Origin: Trichomonas tenax
Taxonomy: Eukaryota > Parabasalia > Trichomonadida > Trichomonadidae
Assembly (NCBI GenBank): GCA_023091735.1
Contig: JALKBU010000024.1
Span: forward strand, 1-64,000
Direction of reading: 5' to 3'
DNA: 64,000 nt
Part shown: positions 9,671 through 19,583 of the stretch, in pieces
Numbering within the stretch: position 1 is the first letter of the stretch
How the letters are laid out: each line of letters begins with the position of its first letter
Notes under the pieces: model-generated
The model's database searches: none
Told to the model about the DNA's origin: nothing
What the model saw: the letters and a program-made list of their open reading frames with translations, nothing else
Program-made: the position numbers and the translations under genes

Positions 9671-12600
9671 ATGAGTGAGAAAAAGGATGATTCGAAAAAA
9701 TTGTCCGAAATTCCGAAAGAAGTCCAGAAAATGAGCAAACTCGAAGGCCTCATCGCGCGTGTGAATGATAAAAACATGAGAAACACTGCAAACGAGATCT
9801 TGCGAGTTTATGACAACGTTGAAAGCGTCGACATTGTTGCATCCACACTTTCTTTCTTCCATGACAATTTTCCTCTTCAACGCGGTTTAATTGTTCGCTT
9901 GACAACAGATCTTTCACGTCGCTATAAAAATTATTTGTGGGCTTCATTACTTATGATCTCAAGCGGACAATTTTTGTTCTCTCTATACATTCAGAGTGCG
10001 ATTACACTTCAACAAATCCAAAAAAGATGCACGATTGATAAATCTATTTATTATTTCTTCGCGAAAGAACTCGGAATTCCTCATTACTATCCAGAATTCA
10101 GCTTTATATTCAGTGTTACACCAGTTACAAACAATGAAACACACGATGACTCAGAAGAAAATATCTCTGGATTAATAAAGCCAGAATTACTCGAGAGAAC
10201 ATGGCTATTATACGACCACTTACGCTCTGTCGGCTATTTACCAGAGACAATCCAAGATTACATCATTGTTGACCAAATTGAAAACGTTAAAAAGTTTACA
10301 GATATCGAAAATTTCGATTACAATGCTGAATTCGATGAGTCTCCATACTGTGGAGGCAAAAGGACATTCAATTATCTTCAGTTTTCAGCTTATTATGGCT
10401 CATTAAATTGCTTCAAACATTTCGTTAACAAAGGAATGAATATCGACAGTAATGTTGTTAGAGATGCTATATTTGGCGGCAATATGGATATTATAGAGCT
10501 GTGCCATGAGAAAGGAGCAGATTTCTCACATGCATTGTCCATTGCTGTTTCGTTACATCAAAACAAAATCGCCGATTGGATCAAAGAAAAATATCCACAA
10601 GAATTTTCTCCTCTCGATTGTATCAAAGGGCACAACATTTGTTTACTCAACGAAGCGAATGAAAATTACACACCAGAGTGTTTGTATTATGCAGCTCTTT
10701 CAGGTTATTCACCACTTGCAAAATTCGTTATGTCTAAGATCGATGATTTCGAGTATCATTATATTAATGGCGATACAAGTCTTCATATTGCGGCTAGAAT
10801 GGGATTCTTTGAGATGTGTAAGACACTTATTAAAGGAGGCTGCAATGTCAATGCGAAAGGATATCATGGAGAAACGCCATTGTTTATTTCAGGTTTATTA
10901 GGCATCGATGAAATGTTTTTGATGTTCTTACGTGAAGGCGCTGATTTCCGCGAACAAACAGATTATGGCGAAACCGCAATGAATGCACTCGCATTTAGTG
11001 GTGTTAAGGATTCTGTTTTTGCATTGATATCATATGGATGTGATGTCAATTCTATTCCAATTCCACCATTATTCACAGCAGTTGTTGACGGAAATCTTCA
11101 AATGATTGACTTCTTTTTACAGAGAAATGCAAACCCGAATGCAACAACATATTTCAGCGGAGAAACACCACTTCATAGAGCGGTTTTCAAGTTAGATTTC
11201 AGATATACAACAAAGTTATTAGAAGCAGGTGCCGATGTTAATATTGAAGATTTCAACGGAATCACACCTGTTGCAAATGCTTTTAAGCGCGGTGATCCAA
11301 GACTCACATCACGTCTTGTCAAGAAGAAGACGAACCTCAAGAAGATGTTCAAAGATGGAAAGACATTGATGCACTTTGCGGCAATGTCAGATCTTCCAAA
11401 TGGAATTGAGTTTTTGTTCAAAGTAGGTTTAAATCCAAACCAAGTTGACAAATCTAATCGCGCTCCACTGTTTTACGCACTTGCGAAAGGAAACTACGAA
11501 ATTGCAGAAGTTTTGCTCAAACATGGAACAGATATCAATGTCAGAAATGAGAACGGCGAAACACTTTTGCATTACTTCACCGCGATTAATGATGTGAAGA
11601 CAATAGAATTTTTGATCAATCACAAGATATCAATGGATGAAATGGATATGGATCACATGACAGCATTTGAAATTGCTGCAGAAAGAGGTTACGTTGAAGC
11701 CATTGATTTACTCATTAACAAAGGAGCTCTGTTTATGACACAGCGATCATTCTCAACTCCAGCACACATCGCCGCGAAGAAAGATAATGTCGAATTAATC
11801 AAAAAGTTCCTTGGTCTCGGTCTTGAAGTTGACTTCAAGGATGAATATGGTGAAACAATGCTTCACTGCGCTGCAAAATCAGGCAGTATGGGCGTCATTG
11901 CGTTCCTTATCAACAAAGGAGCAGATGTCAATGTCGTTGATGAAAACGGAAATACTCCACTTGCAGACACTTTCTTCAACAATTTTGAAAATGCCGCGAA
12001 AATGTTATTGGATTCTAAAGCAGATCCAAATACAAAGAATGCAAACGGAAATCCATTAATGTTTTGGTGCTTGAAAGCAGACAGAAAAGATTTCTTCAAG
12101 ATGCTTTTAAATAGAGGCGGCGATATCAACATTGTTGACGAAAATGGCAATAACTTGTTAATCGAAGCAGTCCTTCAATCAAGAATTAATTGGATTTCAT
12201 TACTTATTAATTCAAACATCAACAAAGAATTTGCTGATCCAAACGGAAGAACAGCTTTAATCCATGCATGTGAAAAGTCGAATGAAAATGCTTTAATTGA
12301 ATTACTTTCAGGTGATGTTGATGTTAATTATCAATATCCAGATGGAAGAACACCATTATCAATTCTTGCCGAGAATGATAAACCAAACATGATGAAGTTT
12401 GTTATTTCAGCTGGAGGCGATGTGACAATGAAACTTCCTGATGGAACAACACCGATCGAAATGGTTTCTGAAAGAAGTCTCATTCCAGTTCTTGAAACAT
12501 GTTTGCAAATGAGATATGATATTAACAGAGTTGTTGATGGAGAAAATACACATTTGTTGATGGCTGTTTTCGAAAAGAGACCAGGTTTGGTTTCATTCCT

Positions 12601-13453
12601 TCTCAAGAACAAAGCAGATCCAAATAGATATGATGAACATCGAAGAACTGCTTTATATCATGCAGCTTTGATGTCGGAATATGATATTGCATACATTTTA
12701 GTTAAATATGGAGCAAATCCAAATGAGCCATGCGATGATGGAAAAACACCAATTGATGTTGCAAGAAATGCTAAAAACTATCCAATGTTGGCAATTCTCA
12801 ATGATTCGGCACCAATTCCTAAAGAAAAACAGATAGAAGTTGAAGAATATTTGTCTTTCGCTGAAGAACAATATAACAAATACATTGATAACTTTGATGA
12901 TTTCTCAGATGACGAACACAATGATAAAAATGATCAAAACGAAAACGAAGAAAACATCAATTCAGAAAGCATCACAAACAAAAGGGATGACGATGATGAA
13001 ACTAAATATGTTCTTAAGCGTGGAGGACGCAGAGGAAGAACGTTGGAACAGAAGTTGAAGAAAGAAGAAGAATTGGCAAGAAAGGATCTAAAGAAGAGAA
13101 TAAGACAACAACTCAAGAAATACGAAAAGTCAGAAAAGAAGAAAGCAGCAAAGCGTGAAAAACTACGTCAAGAAATAGAAAACAGAATTGCTAGAAGACA
13201 AAGAAAACTGTTCATGAATACAAACGAGGAAGAAGAAGATGATCAAGAAGAGGAAGAAGATATTCTTGAAAAGATCTTAAAGCCGCAGCCACCGAAGTCT
13301 CCAAAGAAGAGAATATTGAAGGATTATAATGATAATATGCATCAAAGAAAATATGAAAACAGATTTAGCGATCTGAAATTCTTCTTGAAGCTAGTTTTCG
13401 TGATGACAGTCATCATCCTTATTGCAAGAGAGATCAAGAAAATGGGATATTAA
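9671..13453 (+). CDS. Large DUF3447/ankyrin-repeat protein with C-terminal membrane anchor
   Basis: 1260 residues, intact. An N-terminal helical region (1-250) of the trichomonad DUF3447 type leads into about 20 ankyrin repeats (to ~1045) with canonical words such as GDTSLHIAARMG, GETPLHRAV, GADVNIEDFNG and NGETLLHYF. Next comes an acidic stretch (FDDFSDDEHNDKND) and a 150-residue K/R/E-rich coiled coil. The protein ends with a hydrophobic segment (LKLVFVMTVIILIA) followed by a short basic tail. That layout fits a tail-anchored membrane protein with a cytoplasmic ankyrin array, probably an adaptor. Known: this family is hugely expanded in Trichomonas. It is the only intact member here; the others (24.7, 26.8, 29.5 and 55.4 kb) are broken, which makes it a useful reference for them. 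Confidence 0.85.
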   Translation: MSEKKDDSKKLSEIPKEVQKMSKLEGLIARVNDKNMRNTANEILRVYDNVESVDIVASTLSFFHDNFPLQRGLIVRLTTDLSRRYKNYLWASLLMISSGQFLFSLYIQSAITLQQIQKRCTIDKSIYYFFAKELGIPHYYPEFSFIFSVTPVTNNETHDDSEENISGLIKPELLERTWLLYDHLRSVGYLPETIQDYIIVDQIENVKKFTDIENFDYNAEFDESPYCGGKRTFNYLQFSAYYGSLNCFKHFVNKGMNIDSNVVRDAIFGGNMDIIELCHEKGADFSHALSIAVSLHQNKIADWIKEKYPQEFSPLDCIKGHNICLLNEANENYTPECLYYAALSGYSPLAKFVMSKIDDFEYHYINGDTSLHIAARMGFFEMCKTLIKGGCNVNAKGYHGETPLFISGLLGIDEMFLMFLREGADFREQTDYGETAMNALAFSGVKDSVFALISYGCDVNSIPIPPLFTAVVDGNLQMIDFFLQRNANPNATTYFSGETPLHRAVFKLDFRYTTKLLEAGADVNIEDFNGITPVANAFKRGDPRLTSRLVKKKTNLKKMFKDGKTLMHFAAMSDLPNGIEFLFKVGLNPNQVDKSNRAPLFYALAKGNYEIAEVLLKHGTDINVRNENGETLLHYFTAINDVKTIEFLINHKISMDEMDMDHMTAFEIAAERGYVEAIDLLINKGALFMTQRSFSTPAHIAAKKDNVELIKKFLGLGLEVDFKDEYGETMLHCAAKSGSMGVIAFLINKGADVNVVDENGNTPLADTFFNNFENAAKMLLDSKADPNTKNANGNPLMFWCLKADRKDFFKMLLNRGGDINIVDENGNNLLIEAVLQSRINWISLLINSNINKEFADPNGRTALIHACEKSNENALIELLSGDVDVNYQYPDGRTPLSILAENDKPNMMKFVISAGGDVTMKLPDGTTPIEMVSERSLIPVLETCLQMRYDINRVVDGENTHLLMAVFEKRPGLVSFLLKNKADPNRYDEHRRTALYHAALMSEYDIAYILVKYGANPNEPCDDGKTPIDVARNAKNYPMLAILNDSAPIPKEKQIEVEEYLSFAEEQYNKYIDNFDDFSDDEHNDKNDQNENEENINSESITNKRDDDDETKYVLKRGGRRGRTLEQKLKKEEELARKDLKKRIRQQLKKYEKSEKKKAAKREKLRQEIENRIARRQRKLFMNTNEEEEDDQEEEEDILEKILKPQPPKSPKKRILKDYNDNMHQRKYENRFSDLKFFLKLVFVMTVIILIAREIKKMGY

Positions 13454-13754
13454 AGTAAAGAGTTTGTTTATATAGAATCAAAATTAAAATTTTCTTATTT
13501 TCCCCCAATGTTTCACAAGACTTAATCACATTTCTTTAGGCACAATTAAAATTCCCTCTAATTTTGAATTATCACAATAATCTAATTTCAATTTTGTTGA
13601 AAGTAGATCTAAGCTCAAATTTTCTTTATCATTAGAACGCAATCGTATTTTCATATAATTGTGTTCTGATAATAAAGAATAAAAATGAAAAAATTATTCG
13701 ATTAATATACAATTGTTGAAACAAATCTGAATCAACAACGAGATCGTAAAACCT

Positions 13755-14075
13755 TTACTCGTTGGAGACACGATATGGACGAAGCTCATATGTGTTGTGT
13801 GCAGATGCAATAACATGGAAACGAGAGCGGATGTCTTTCTTAGCAAGGAACTTGCGAGAGTAGTAACGGACAGCACGCTTAGAGTACTTGACAGATGCGT
13901 TAACAACAACCTTGTTGTTGGAAGCATCGGCCTCGATTGTGATCTTGTTAGCGAGGTTCTTCTTGAGGTTGTCGACCTTCATGTGTGCCTGGAGGTACTC
14001 GACGAACTCCTGGAGTTGGAAGAACTTGTCAGCAACTGGTGCAGCGCAATCGACGTAGAAGACTGTTGAGGCCAT
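13755..14075 (-). CDS. RPL22: 60S ribosomal protein eL22
   Basis: 106 residues from the ATG at 14075. It shows the eL22 pattern: V.Y.VDCAAPV near the N-terminus, an F..FL-like LQEFVEYLQ helix, a KITIEA...VVVNA strand pair, the basic SKRAVRYYSRKFLAKKDIR core that binds 28S rRNA, and a C-terminal ...YELRPYRV strand. Length is normal for the family apart from the missing acidic tail. Codon use is G+C-richer than the neighbours, as expected for a highly expressed gene. TCATTG (an Inr variant) abuts the ATG, so the 5' UTR is only about 4-5 nt and the alternative upstream TTG start is unlikely. Confidence 0.93.
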   Translation of the reverse strand: MASTVFYVDCAAPVADKFFQLQEFVEYLQAHMKVDNLKKNLANKITIEADASNNKVVVNASVKYSKRAVRYYSRKFLAKKDIRSRFHVIASAHNTYELRPYRVSNE

Positions 14076-14081
14076 CAATGA
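14076..14081 (-). promoter_or_regulatory. Initiator (Inr) of the eL22 gene
   Basis: TCATTG read on the minus strand, directly abutting the ATG; TCA-Y-T is conserved and the last base deviates from W. The preceding bases read CACTT, giving a TCACTT-like duplicate. Confidence 0.45.
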
Positions 14082-14128
14082 AAGTGTCAGACCAAGACGA
14101 TTATTTCGGCTTCAATATTCATTTCTGT

Positions 14129-14154
14129 CACGTAAAAATTTTACTTGTCGTGAA
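14129..14154. repeat. Stem-loop in the eL22 promoter spacer
   Basis: GTAAAA-A-TTTTAC forms a perfect 6-bp palindrome around one base. Outer TCACG and CGTGA arms pair around it with a small bulge. It sits about 55-80 bp upstream of the eL22 start and contains a TGTCAC word. Confidence 0.4.
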
Positions 14155-14353
14155 TTGAAGAAATTTGACAAAATGAAGTATTGTAAGCATGAAATAAGAC
14201 AATTATTTTCAATTCATAACTTATCATTACAATTTGGTTCATTGATCAAATCTTTCGCTAGATGTCTCTGGAATGCTTATAATGCGTATGTGTCACAGGG
14301 ATGAATGTGGACTCTCACAAGAAAATTGAGGCAGAAGCTCCCTCCAGAAGGTC

Positions 14354-14390
14354 AACACTTTACACGGAAAAGTATCAGATGTAAAGTGTT
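14354..14390. repeat. 11-bp-arm inverted repeat
   Basis: AACACTTTACA (14354-14364) and its exact reverse complement TGTAAAGTGTT (14380-14390), with a 15-nt loop. It lies in the 666-bp spacer between the divergent eL22 and primase genes, 3 bp before an 18-bp perfect palindrome. Confidence 0.6.
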
Positions 14391-14392
14391 AA

Positions 14393-14410
14393 ATTTGACA
14401 CGTGTCAAAT
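14393..14410. repeat. 18-bp perfect palindrome centred on CACGTG
   Basis: ATTTGACACGTGTCAAAT is its own reverse complement. It contains an E-box core and two TGACA/TGTCA half-sites. The rest of the spacer (14411-14741) is plain AT-rich sequence without another recognisable feature. Confidence 0.6.
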
Positions 14411-14741
14411 CCTACTTTTCTGTTAACATTCTCAGTGTTGCATTAGCAATTCATATTATTGTTACTTGGCATTCAAATGCTTGCATGCATGTAAGTTTTA
14501 AAATACGATTAATATAATGAAATATATGCAACTGATACTAAATTACTCAATTGTTGTATTGTCCTTAGAACAAATGCAATATCTCGAAATTGTATATTTC
14601 ACGCCATCGATATATCGTTCTAATGGGCCTATAGATGTAATATCCAAAGTATTGACCTCCAAATCTTTTGAGAATAAAGAAATGAAAAAAAAATAAAGTT
14701 GTTTTGTCTAAACGTACGAAAAAAAAATATATTTGTGAAAA

Positions 14742-15824
14742 ATGATTGACGAAGAGCTCTTAAGGAGATATTACAGCGAGAAGTTTCCATTCGAAGACAT
14801 CAAGAAATGGATCAGTTACGGAGGAAACGAGCCGCTGGAAAATCGTGAGTGCGCTTTTTTCTTCGATGAAGAAAGATTCATGAGATGGCAGAACTTAGAC
14901 ACACTCAAGAGACTCGCTCTCTCGAACCCACCTCAGCGTATGGAAATTGGTCCGGTTTACACGCATCCAATCGCAATTCGTCAACAACAATCGCCAGGAG
15001 AGTTCAGACCGAAGTCAAAAGAGCTTATTTTCGATCTCGATGCCGATGATTTCAAAGAAATCAAATGCTGCTGCGGTGATTCCGAAATATGCGAAAAATG
15101 TTGGCCATACATGAATTGCGCCATTGATTGCCTCACAACAGTCTTACGCAAGAACTTCGGCTTCAAGAAGATCTTCCCCGTCTTCTCAGGACGTCGTGGT
15201 ATTCACATTTGGGTCTGCGACAAAAAAGCACGCGATCTCACGGCCGCTGTTCGTGATAAGATCGTCACTTACCTCAATCTCAAGAAAATGACAGAAATCG
15301 ACAACTATCCATTGAATACTTCGCCTCTTCTCAAGCAAATGCTTCCACTCTGCGAAAAGTATTTTTGCCAGATATACAGAAATCAGAACATCTTCAAGAG
15401 CTCCAAGACATCCGACAGAGCCTTCAAACTGCTTGGTTCTGAAACAATCAAGCAGATTAACAAGATTCTCGAGTCAACACACGGAGCAGACGAAGAAAAG
15501 TGGGAGGCAGTCAAAGTCATGTCATTCAAGAGCAAGGCGTTCTGTGAATCAGATCAATATAAGAGACTTGTTGTTTATTATTCTTTCCCACGTTTGGATG
15601 AAAACGTTACGAAGGGTATGAACCACCTTCTCAAGAGCCCGTTCTCTGTCCACCCGAAATCCGGATTCATTTCCGTTCCAATTCCTCCAGAGAAGTATAA
15701 TCTCTTGCCGCAGCTTTGGGTCCCTTCATTTGAAAAATTGATGGCAGGAGACGCAAATGCTACAGAAGTTTTCGAGAAATCCAAGAAATTATTGTCCGAA
15801 CACGCAAATAAGTCCGATGAATGA
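14742..15824 (+). CDS. PRIM1: DNA primase catalytic (small) subunit PriS
   Basis: 360 residues, close to the usual 390-420. It makes RNA primers within the polymerase-alpha/primase complex in the nucleus. Catalytic FDLDADD (D98, D100) is present, as are the cysteines C109-C111 and C116-C120 of the zinc-binding loop, the nucleotide-binding SGRRGIHIW (149-157), and the third catalytic Asp in PRLD (D286). The following ...GMNHLLKSPFSVHPKSG motif is almost identical to animal PriS. The protein is compact, with the C-terminus ending soon after the core. No Inr is obvious immediately upstream. The gene is convergent with beta-adaptin, with 172 bp between the stops. Confidence 0.95.
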   Translation: MIDEELLRRYYSEKFPFEDIKKWISYGGNEPLENRECAFFFDEERFMRWQNLDTLKRLALSNPPQRMEIGPVYTHPIAIRQQQSPGEFRPKSKELIFDLDADDFKEIKCCCGDSEICEKCWPYMNCAIDCLTTVLRKNFGFKKIFPVFSGRRGIHIWVCDKKARDLTAAVRDKIVTYLNLKKMTEIDNYPLNTSPLLKQMLPLCEKYFCQIYRNQNIFKSSKTSDRAFKLLGSETIKQINKILESTHGADEEKWEAVKVMSFKSKAFCESDQYKRLVVYYSFPRLDENVTKGMNHLLKSPFSVHPKSGFISVPIPPEKYNLLPQLWVPSFEKLMAGDANATEVFEKSKKLLSEHANKSDE

Positions 15825-15996
15825 AAAATTGTGTTATAATATTATTTTTATAGTTTGTCATCGCCAAAAAATGTATGAAAACCTCTCTGTTTCTATTTTT
15901 GTTGTTTTTTGTGTTATTTCAAAAATTTCATTATTTATTATTGATTATTAAATATTAAAAAAAATTAAGTTTGTGAAGAATGGAGTAATGCTGTGT

Positions 15997-18486
15997 TTAC
16001 TGGATAACGTTCTTGACGAGTTCGAGAATGAGTGGAGCAAGTGTCCTGTCATCCATTCTGATACCAGCCTGGACATGTCCGCCATCGCTGAATGTGAGGA
16101 AGACGACGAGGCCGACACCCTTTGATGTCTTGCCGGAGAAGTAAGCTGTGTTATCCTTCTTAGCGTTGAAGTAGAGTCGCTTGGAGTTGAACTGGTTCTT
16201 GGCGACAGAGATGGAGTCAACTCTTGCGTTGTCAACTTGGGCTGTGAGCTCTGTTGACGGTGGGAGTGACTGCCAGAACTTGATGAACTCCTCGCGTGTG
16301 AACTTGCCACCCTCTGAGTCTGTGACTAAGATTGTCTCGAGCTTCATTGGGACGTGGAAGATGATTGGCGATGGAGCGTTTGTGAGAATAGCGACATCAA
16401 GATTGGATGATGACTGGGCACCCTGTGTGAATGAAGCATCGAATGTAATAGCAACTGTGACAGAGATGGACTTGTTGGATGGAAGCTCCTTCGGGAATCC
16501 GGACTTCTCTGGAGCGAAGCCGAAGATGTTCTTGTTGAAAGCGATATCCTTGATGCTGTCTGCGTTCTCGTTATAGTTTGTAATACGCATGGCGATCTGG
16601 CTCTCCTTACCGATCTGGAGAAGAGCAGCTCTGACTTCGAGGCTGTTTGTAGCCTTGCCTTCGACAACGATTGGGAGATCGAGGCCTTCAGCAACACCGC
16701 CTTCGCCAGCAATACTGGCAAGAGACATGATCTTGACTGAGTCGACGAAGTCCTGTGGCTTCTTGTTGTATAAGACGGACAATGTGCCGACAAGTGGGAT
16801 GAGAGACTTGACGAGGTCAGCATCACATGAGAAGAGCTCTGTCTTGATGAGTGGCTTGCTCTCTGGCATGATAACCTGCTGAGCATAGTCCTGAGCCTCG
16901 GAGATCAAGTAGTAGTACTGGAATGCACGATCTCTGATATCTGGGTTATCGACCTGGGATGTGGCCATTGTGATGACGGACTGGAACATGTCCTGGCCGT
17001 CCTCCTGGTTGACGAGGAAGTACTTGAAGACAGCTGTGAGGATCGAAAGCTGGACGTCTGGTGTATCTTCCATGAAGTCTTCGACGAAGTGAGCATCGAG
17101 GAGTTCACCTGCGTTGCCGATTCTGTCAGCGTACTCACCGAGGATCCAGACCATAGCGGCCTTAGCGCGGTGGTCATCGAGGTTGCCGGAGAGGGCACCA
17201 CAGATGTTGGCAAGGATACCAAGGTACTGGTTTGGATAGCGGCGGAAGATGTCGGCAGCAACGACAATGCACTCCTGGACGACGTACTCGATCTTGTTGT
17301 CGACGAGAGCAACGATCTTGTCGACGCAGGACTGGGCAGCGGCCTCGAATGTGATGGCGATCTTGCCGATAGCGGCGATGGACTTGCGGACGAATTCGAC
17401 ATCAGCCTGCTGAGCGTAGTCGAAGAGTTCCTCAAGAACCTTACCGACGTTCTGGGCACTGCAGAGTGTGAGGATGACATCGAGCTTAGCGAGCTTGATG
17501 TACGGTGGGTCATCGAATTTGCAGAAGAAGATGGAGACTTCTGATGAGAAGAGTCTGCGGTAGTGCTGAAGGAGGATGAGGATGGACTTGATGGCGGCAT
17601 ACTGGACTGGAGCTGTGTTATTCAATAATGTGACCAACGGAAGGGCAACACGAGAAAGTGTTTCGCGGTTCTTAGATGGGTCGTCGATGTAGAGGTTCAT
17701 CTGAAGGCAGCAGCGAATAGCGGAAAGGACAACGGCAGCGTTAGCATGTGAAAGACGTGTTGAAACACGAGAGATAATGCCACGAGCGTCGTTGGCGTTG
17801 TCTGGCCTGAAGTTGCATGTGAAGTCGAGGATCTGAACCTGAGCCCACTCTGTTGTCTGATCGATAGAAGCGAGAAGGTTGTTGATTGTTGTGAATGATG
17901 CCTCGAAGAGTGGTGCATCACGTGTCTGGTTGATCTCGAGGAGTGCTGAGATAGCATTAGCAGCAACGTTTGGATTTGAATCTTCGACCAAACGCTTGAG
18001 CTGTGCGCCGAGTTTGAACTTCTCGATGAATGATGAGCGTGCCTGGTGAATGGAAAGGATGGACAAAGCAGCGGATTTTCTAACGTATGGGTCCTCAGAA
18101 GAGCAAGCACGCATAATGATTGGAATTAAGCGATCAATATTCGAGTCGTTGATAAGGCGGCCAATCTGGCGGACAACGATACCCTTGAGCTGTGGATCTG
18201 GCTTCTCGAACTCACTCAATAAAATGTGAACAGTCATATCCGCGAGTTGTGGCTGTGTTTCCATGTAACGCTCAGCGTAGATACCAACAAAACGGCGAAC
18301 CTTGATCTCCTGCTTGGGATCCTGTGTACGATAGCCCGACATATTTGCATAAGCAGTCGAACAATCAACATTTTGCGCTTCCAAGGCGACGAGTCTCTGG
18401 AAAGCGAAATCGCGGTCCTTCTGCTCAGGTGATGCAAGCTTCATTGTCATCTCCTGGATTTCTCCGGCTTGTTGCAAACGCGACAT
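15997..18486 (-). CDS. AP-1/AP-2-type beta-adaptin
   Basis: 829 residues. It is the large beta subunit of a clathrin adaptor, acting in cargo sorting at Golgi/endosome or plasma membrane. The N-terminal trunk is a HEAT solenoid with near-diagnostic stretches: FFCKFDDPPYIKLAKLD, DVEFVRKSIAAIGKIAI, YVVQECIVVAADIFRRYPN and AAMVWILGEYADRI, all close to AP1B1/AP2B1. A short hinge leads to an appendage domain (from ~600) rich in beta strands. Total length is about 110 residues less than animal beta-1/2, mostly from the hinge. I see no clathrin-box motif. The gene cannot be assigned to AP-1 or AP-2 specifically. Codon use is G+C-rich, which produces long antisense shadow ORFs. Confidence 0.92.
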   Translation of the reverse strand: MSRLQQAGEIQEMTMKLASPEQKDRDFAFQRLVALEAQNVDCSTAYANMSGYRTQDPKQEIKVRRFVGIYAERYMETQPQLADMTVHILLSEFEKPDPQLKGIVVRQIGRLINDSNIDRLIPIIMRACSSEDPYVRKSAALSILSIHQARSSFIEKFKLGAQLKRLVEDSNPNVAANAISALLEINQTRDAPLFEASFTTINNLLASIDQTTEWAQVQILDFTCNFRPDNANDARGIISRVSTRLSHANAAVVLSAIRCCLQMNLYIDDPSKNRETLSRVALPLVTLLNNTAPVQYAAIKSILILLQHYRRLFSSEVSIFFCKFDDPPYIKLAKLDVILTLCSAQNVGKVLEELFDYAQQADVEFVRKSIAAIGKIAITFEAAAQSCVDKIVALVDNKIEYVVQECIVVAADIFRRYPNQYLGILANICGALSGNLDDHRAKAAMVWILGEYADRIGNAGELLDAHFVEDFMEDTPDVQLSILTAVFKYFLVNQEDGQDMFQSVITMATSQVDNPDIRDRAFQYYYLISEAQDYAQQVIMPESKPLIKTELFSCDADLVKSLIPLVGTLSVLYNKKPQDFVDSVKIMSLASIAGEGGVAEGLDLPIVVEGKATNSLEVRAALLQIGKESQIAMRITNYNENADSIKDIAFNKNIFGFAPEKSGFPKELPSNKSISVTVAITFDASFTQGAQSSSNLDVAILTNAPSPIIFHVPMKLETILVTDSEGGKFTREEFIKFWQSLPPSTELTAQVDNARVDSISVAKNQFNSKRLYFNAKKDNTAYFSGKTSKGVGLVVFLTFSDGGHVQAGIRMDDRTLAPLILELVKNVIQ

Positions 18487-18767
18487 TTCTTTTTATTGAC
18501 CTATCGTTAATTTTTTATTATCGTTTTTTCTGCGATCGCGTTTTTACGCTCCACAAAGACAGAAAAACGAATAAAAATACGGAAAAAAACCATTGGCGAT
18601 AATAGAATCTTATATAATTAACTTCACTTCAGCATAAAATATTGATCTATGCATATAATCTTTGAATGTCTATGATTTATTTTTGTTGACTTATAAGATA
18701 AAAAATTTGAAAAATCGAAAAATTTAAAAATAAGTCCAGAATAATTTATCAAACTAGTTTTCTATTT

Positions 18768-19148
18768 ATGGGAAAAACTCATCATTTACAAGTTAGGATC
18801 TCTCCTGATCGATTCATTCAAGTGGATATCGCTGAACCAACGGGAGATTGGTTCGGTGATGCCCACCTTCAGGAGATAATGGTCGCCATTGGCGATCAAT
18901 TCTATGAGCTTTATAATTTAGACGCTCCGAAGGTATTTAGAACACCAAGATGTACATTCAGTGTATTTTCGCAACCAAAATCGTTCAAATCATACGTTTT
19001 TCTCCCTTCTCAGACAGAAGATGGTTATATTAGTTTGTCGAGTATTGCCAAGATTATTTCTATCAGAGTTTTAGGCCGCGCTGATATCGCCGAAAAAGTC
19101 CAAAAACAGACTACATTAGATTCTGCATTGAGAATTGTCAAGACTTGA
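18768..19148 (+). CDS. Small conserved-looking hypothetical protein
   Basis: 126 residues, not recognised. It begins MGKTHHLQVRISPDRFIQVDI and has alternating hydrophobic residues in the first and last thirds, suggesting a compact alpha/beta domain without signal peptide or membrane segment. Regular composition, an ATG start and a TAA-free run through 126 codons in AT-rich DNA support a real gene. It is divergent from beta-adaptin (281 bp between starts), so a shared promoter region is possible. Confidence 0.55.
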   Translation: MGKTHHLQVRISPDRFIQVDIAEPTGDWFGDAHLQEIMVAIGDQFYELYNLDAPKVFRTPRCTFSVFSQPKSFKSYVFLPSQTEDGYISLSSIAKIISIRVLGRADIAEKVQKQTTLDSALRIVKT

Positions 19149-19583
19149 AATCTGATACCTCTCAGTTTGATCCTAATACATTTACACGAATTTGTTTGTA
19201 CTGATAAAGTTATGCTTCGAAAATTACCGAATATTATTTTAACTGATTTTATTTTCATTGATTAGGCTAATTTCTATATCATGAATTCAATACATAGATG
19301 ATATGAAATATATTGATGATAATTTTATAGCGATCTGAAACGAATTTGAAAATTTCAAATTTAGAACAATGCTCAAAATTGAAAAATTTTGATTGATTTA
19401 AAGAGGAAATATAAATCTACAATGATTTTTAAAGTTAATTGAGTGACCATCCTTATATTTTTTGACATGTAGAGATGATTTGTGTCAAAAATTCAAAAAC
19501 GCTAAAAATATGTTACAATAGCTGTGCATAGTCTAAAAACGTCACAGTTGAAATCAATCGTCAGAAAGTTCTCCAAAAATAAA
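19149..19583. other. Spacer with two AT-rich palindromes
   Basis: Holds a perfect 19-mer palindrome around one base (19343-19361, AATTTGAAA-A-TTTCAAATT). Just after it is CAAAAT-N6-ATTTTG, and nearer the next gene TTTTTGACA/TGTCAAAAA (19459-19491). No coding remnant. Confidence 0.45.
19459..19491. repeat. TTTTTGACA / TGTCAAAAA inverted repeat
   Basis: Perfect 9-bp arms with a 15-bp loop, about 90 bp upstream of the VPS9-domain gene start. It belongs to the recurring TGACA/TGTCA pairs in this window. Confidence 0.5.

Noticed and set aside
17089..17544. 151-codon plus-strand ORF inside beta-adaptin
   Set aside because: It is an antisense shadow created by the G+C-rich codon use of beta-adaptin; its composition (V/D/E-rich) mirrors the adaptin codons and shows no domain.
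16905..17600. 231-codon minus-strand ORF in an alternative frame of beta-adaptin
   Set aside because: Ser/Thr-rich composition is the frame-shifted reading of the adaptin gene, whose correct frame is unmistakable.
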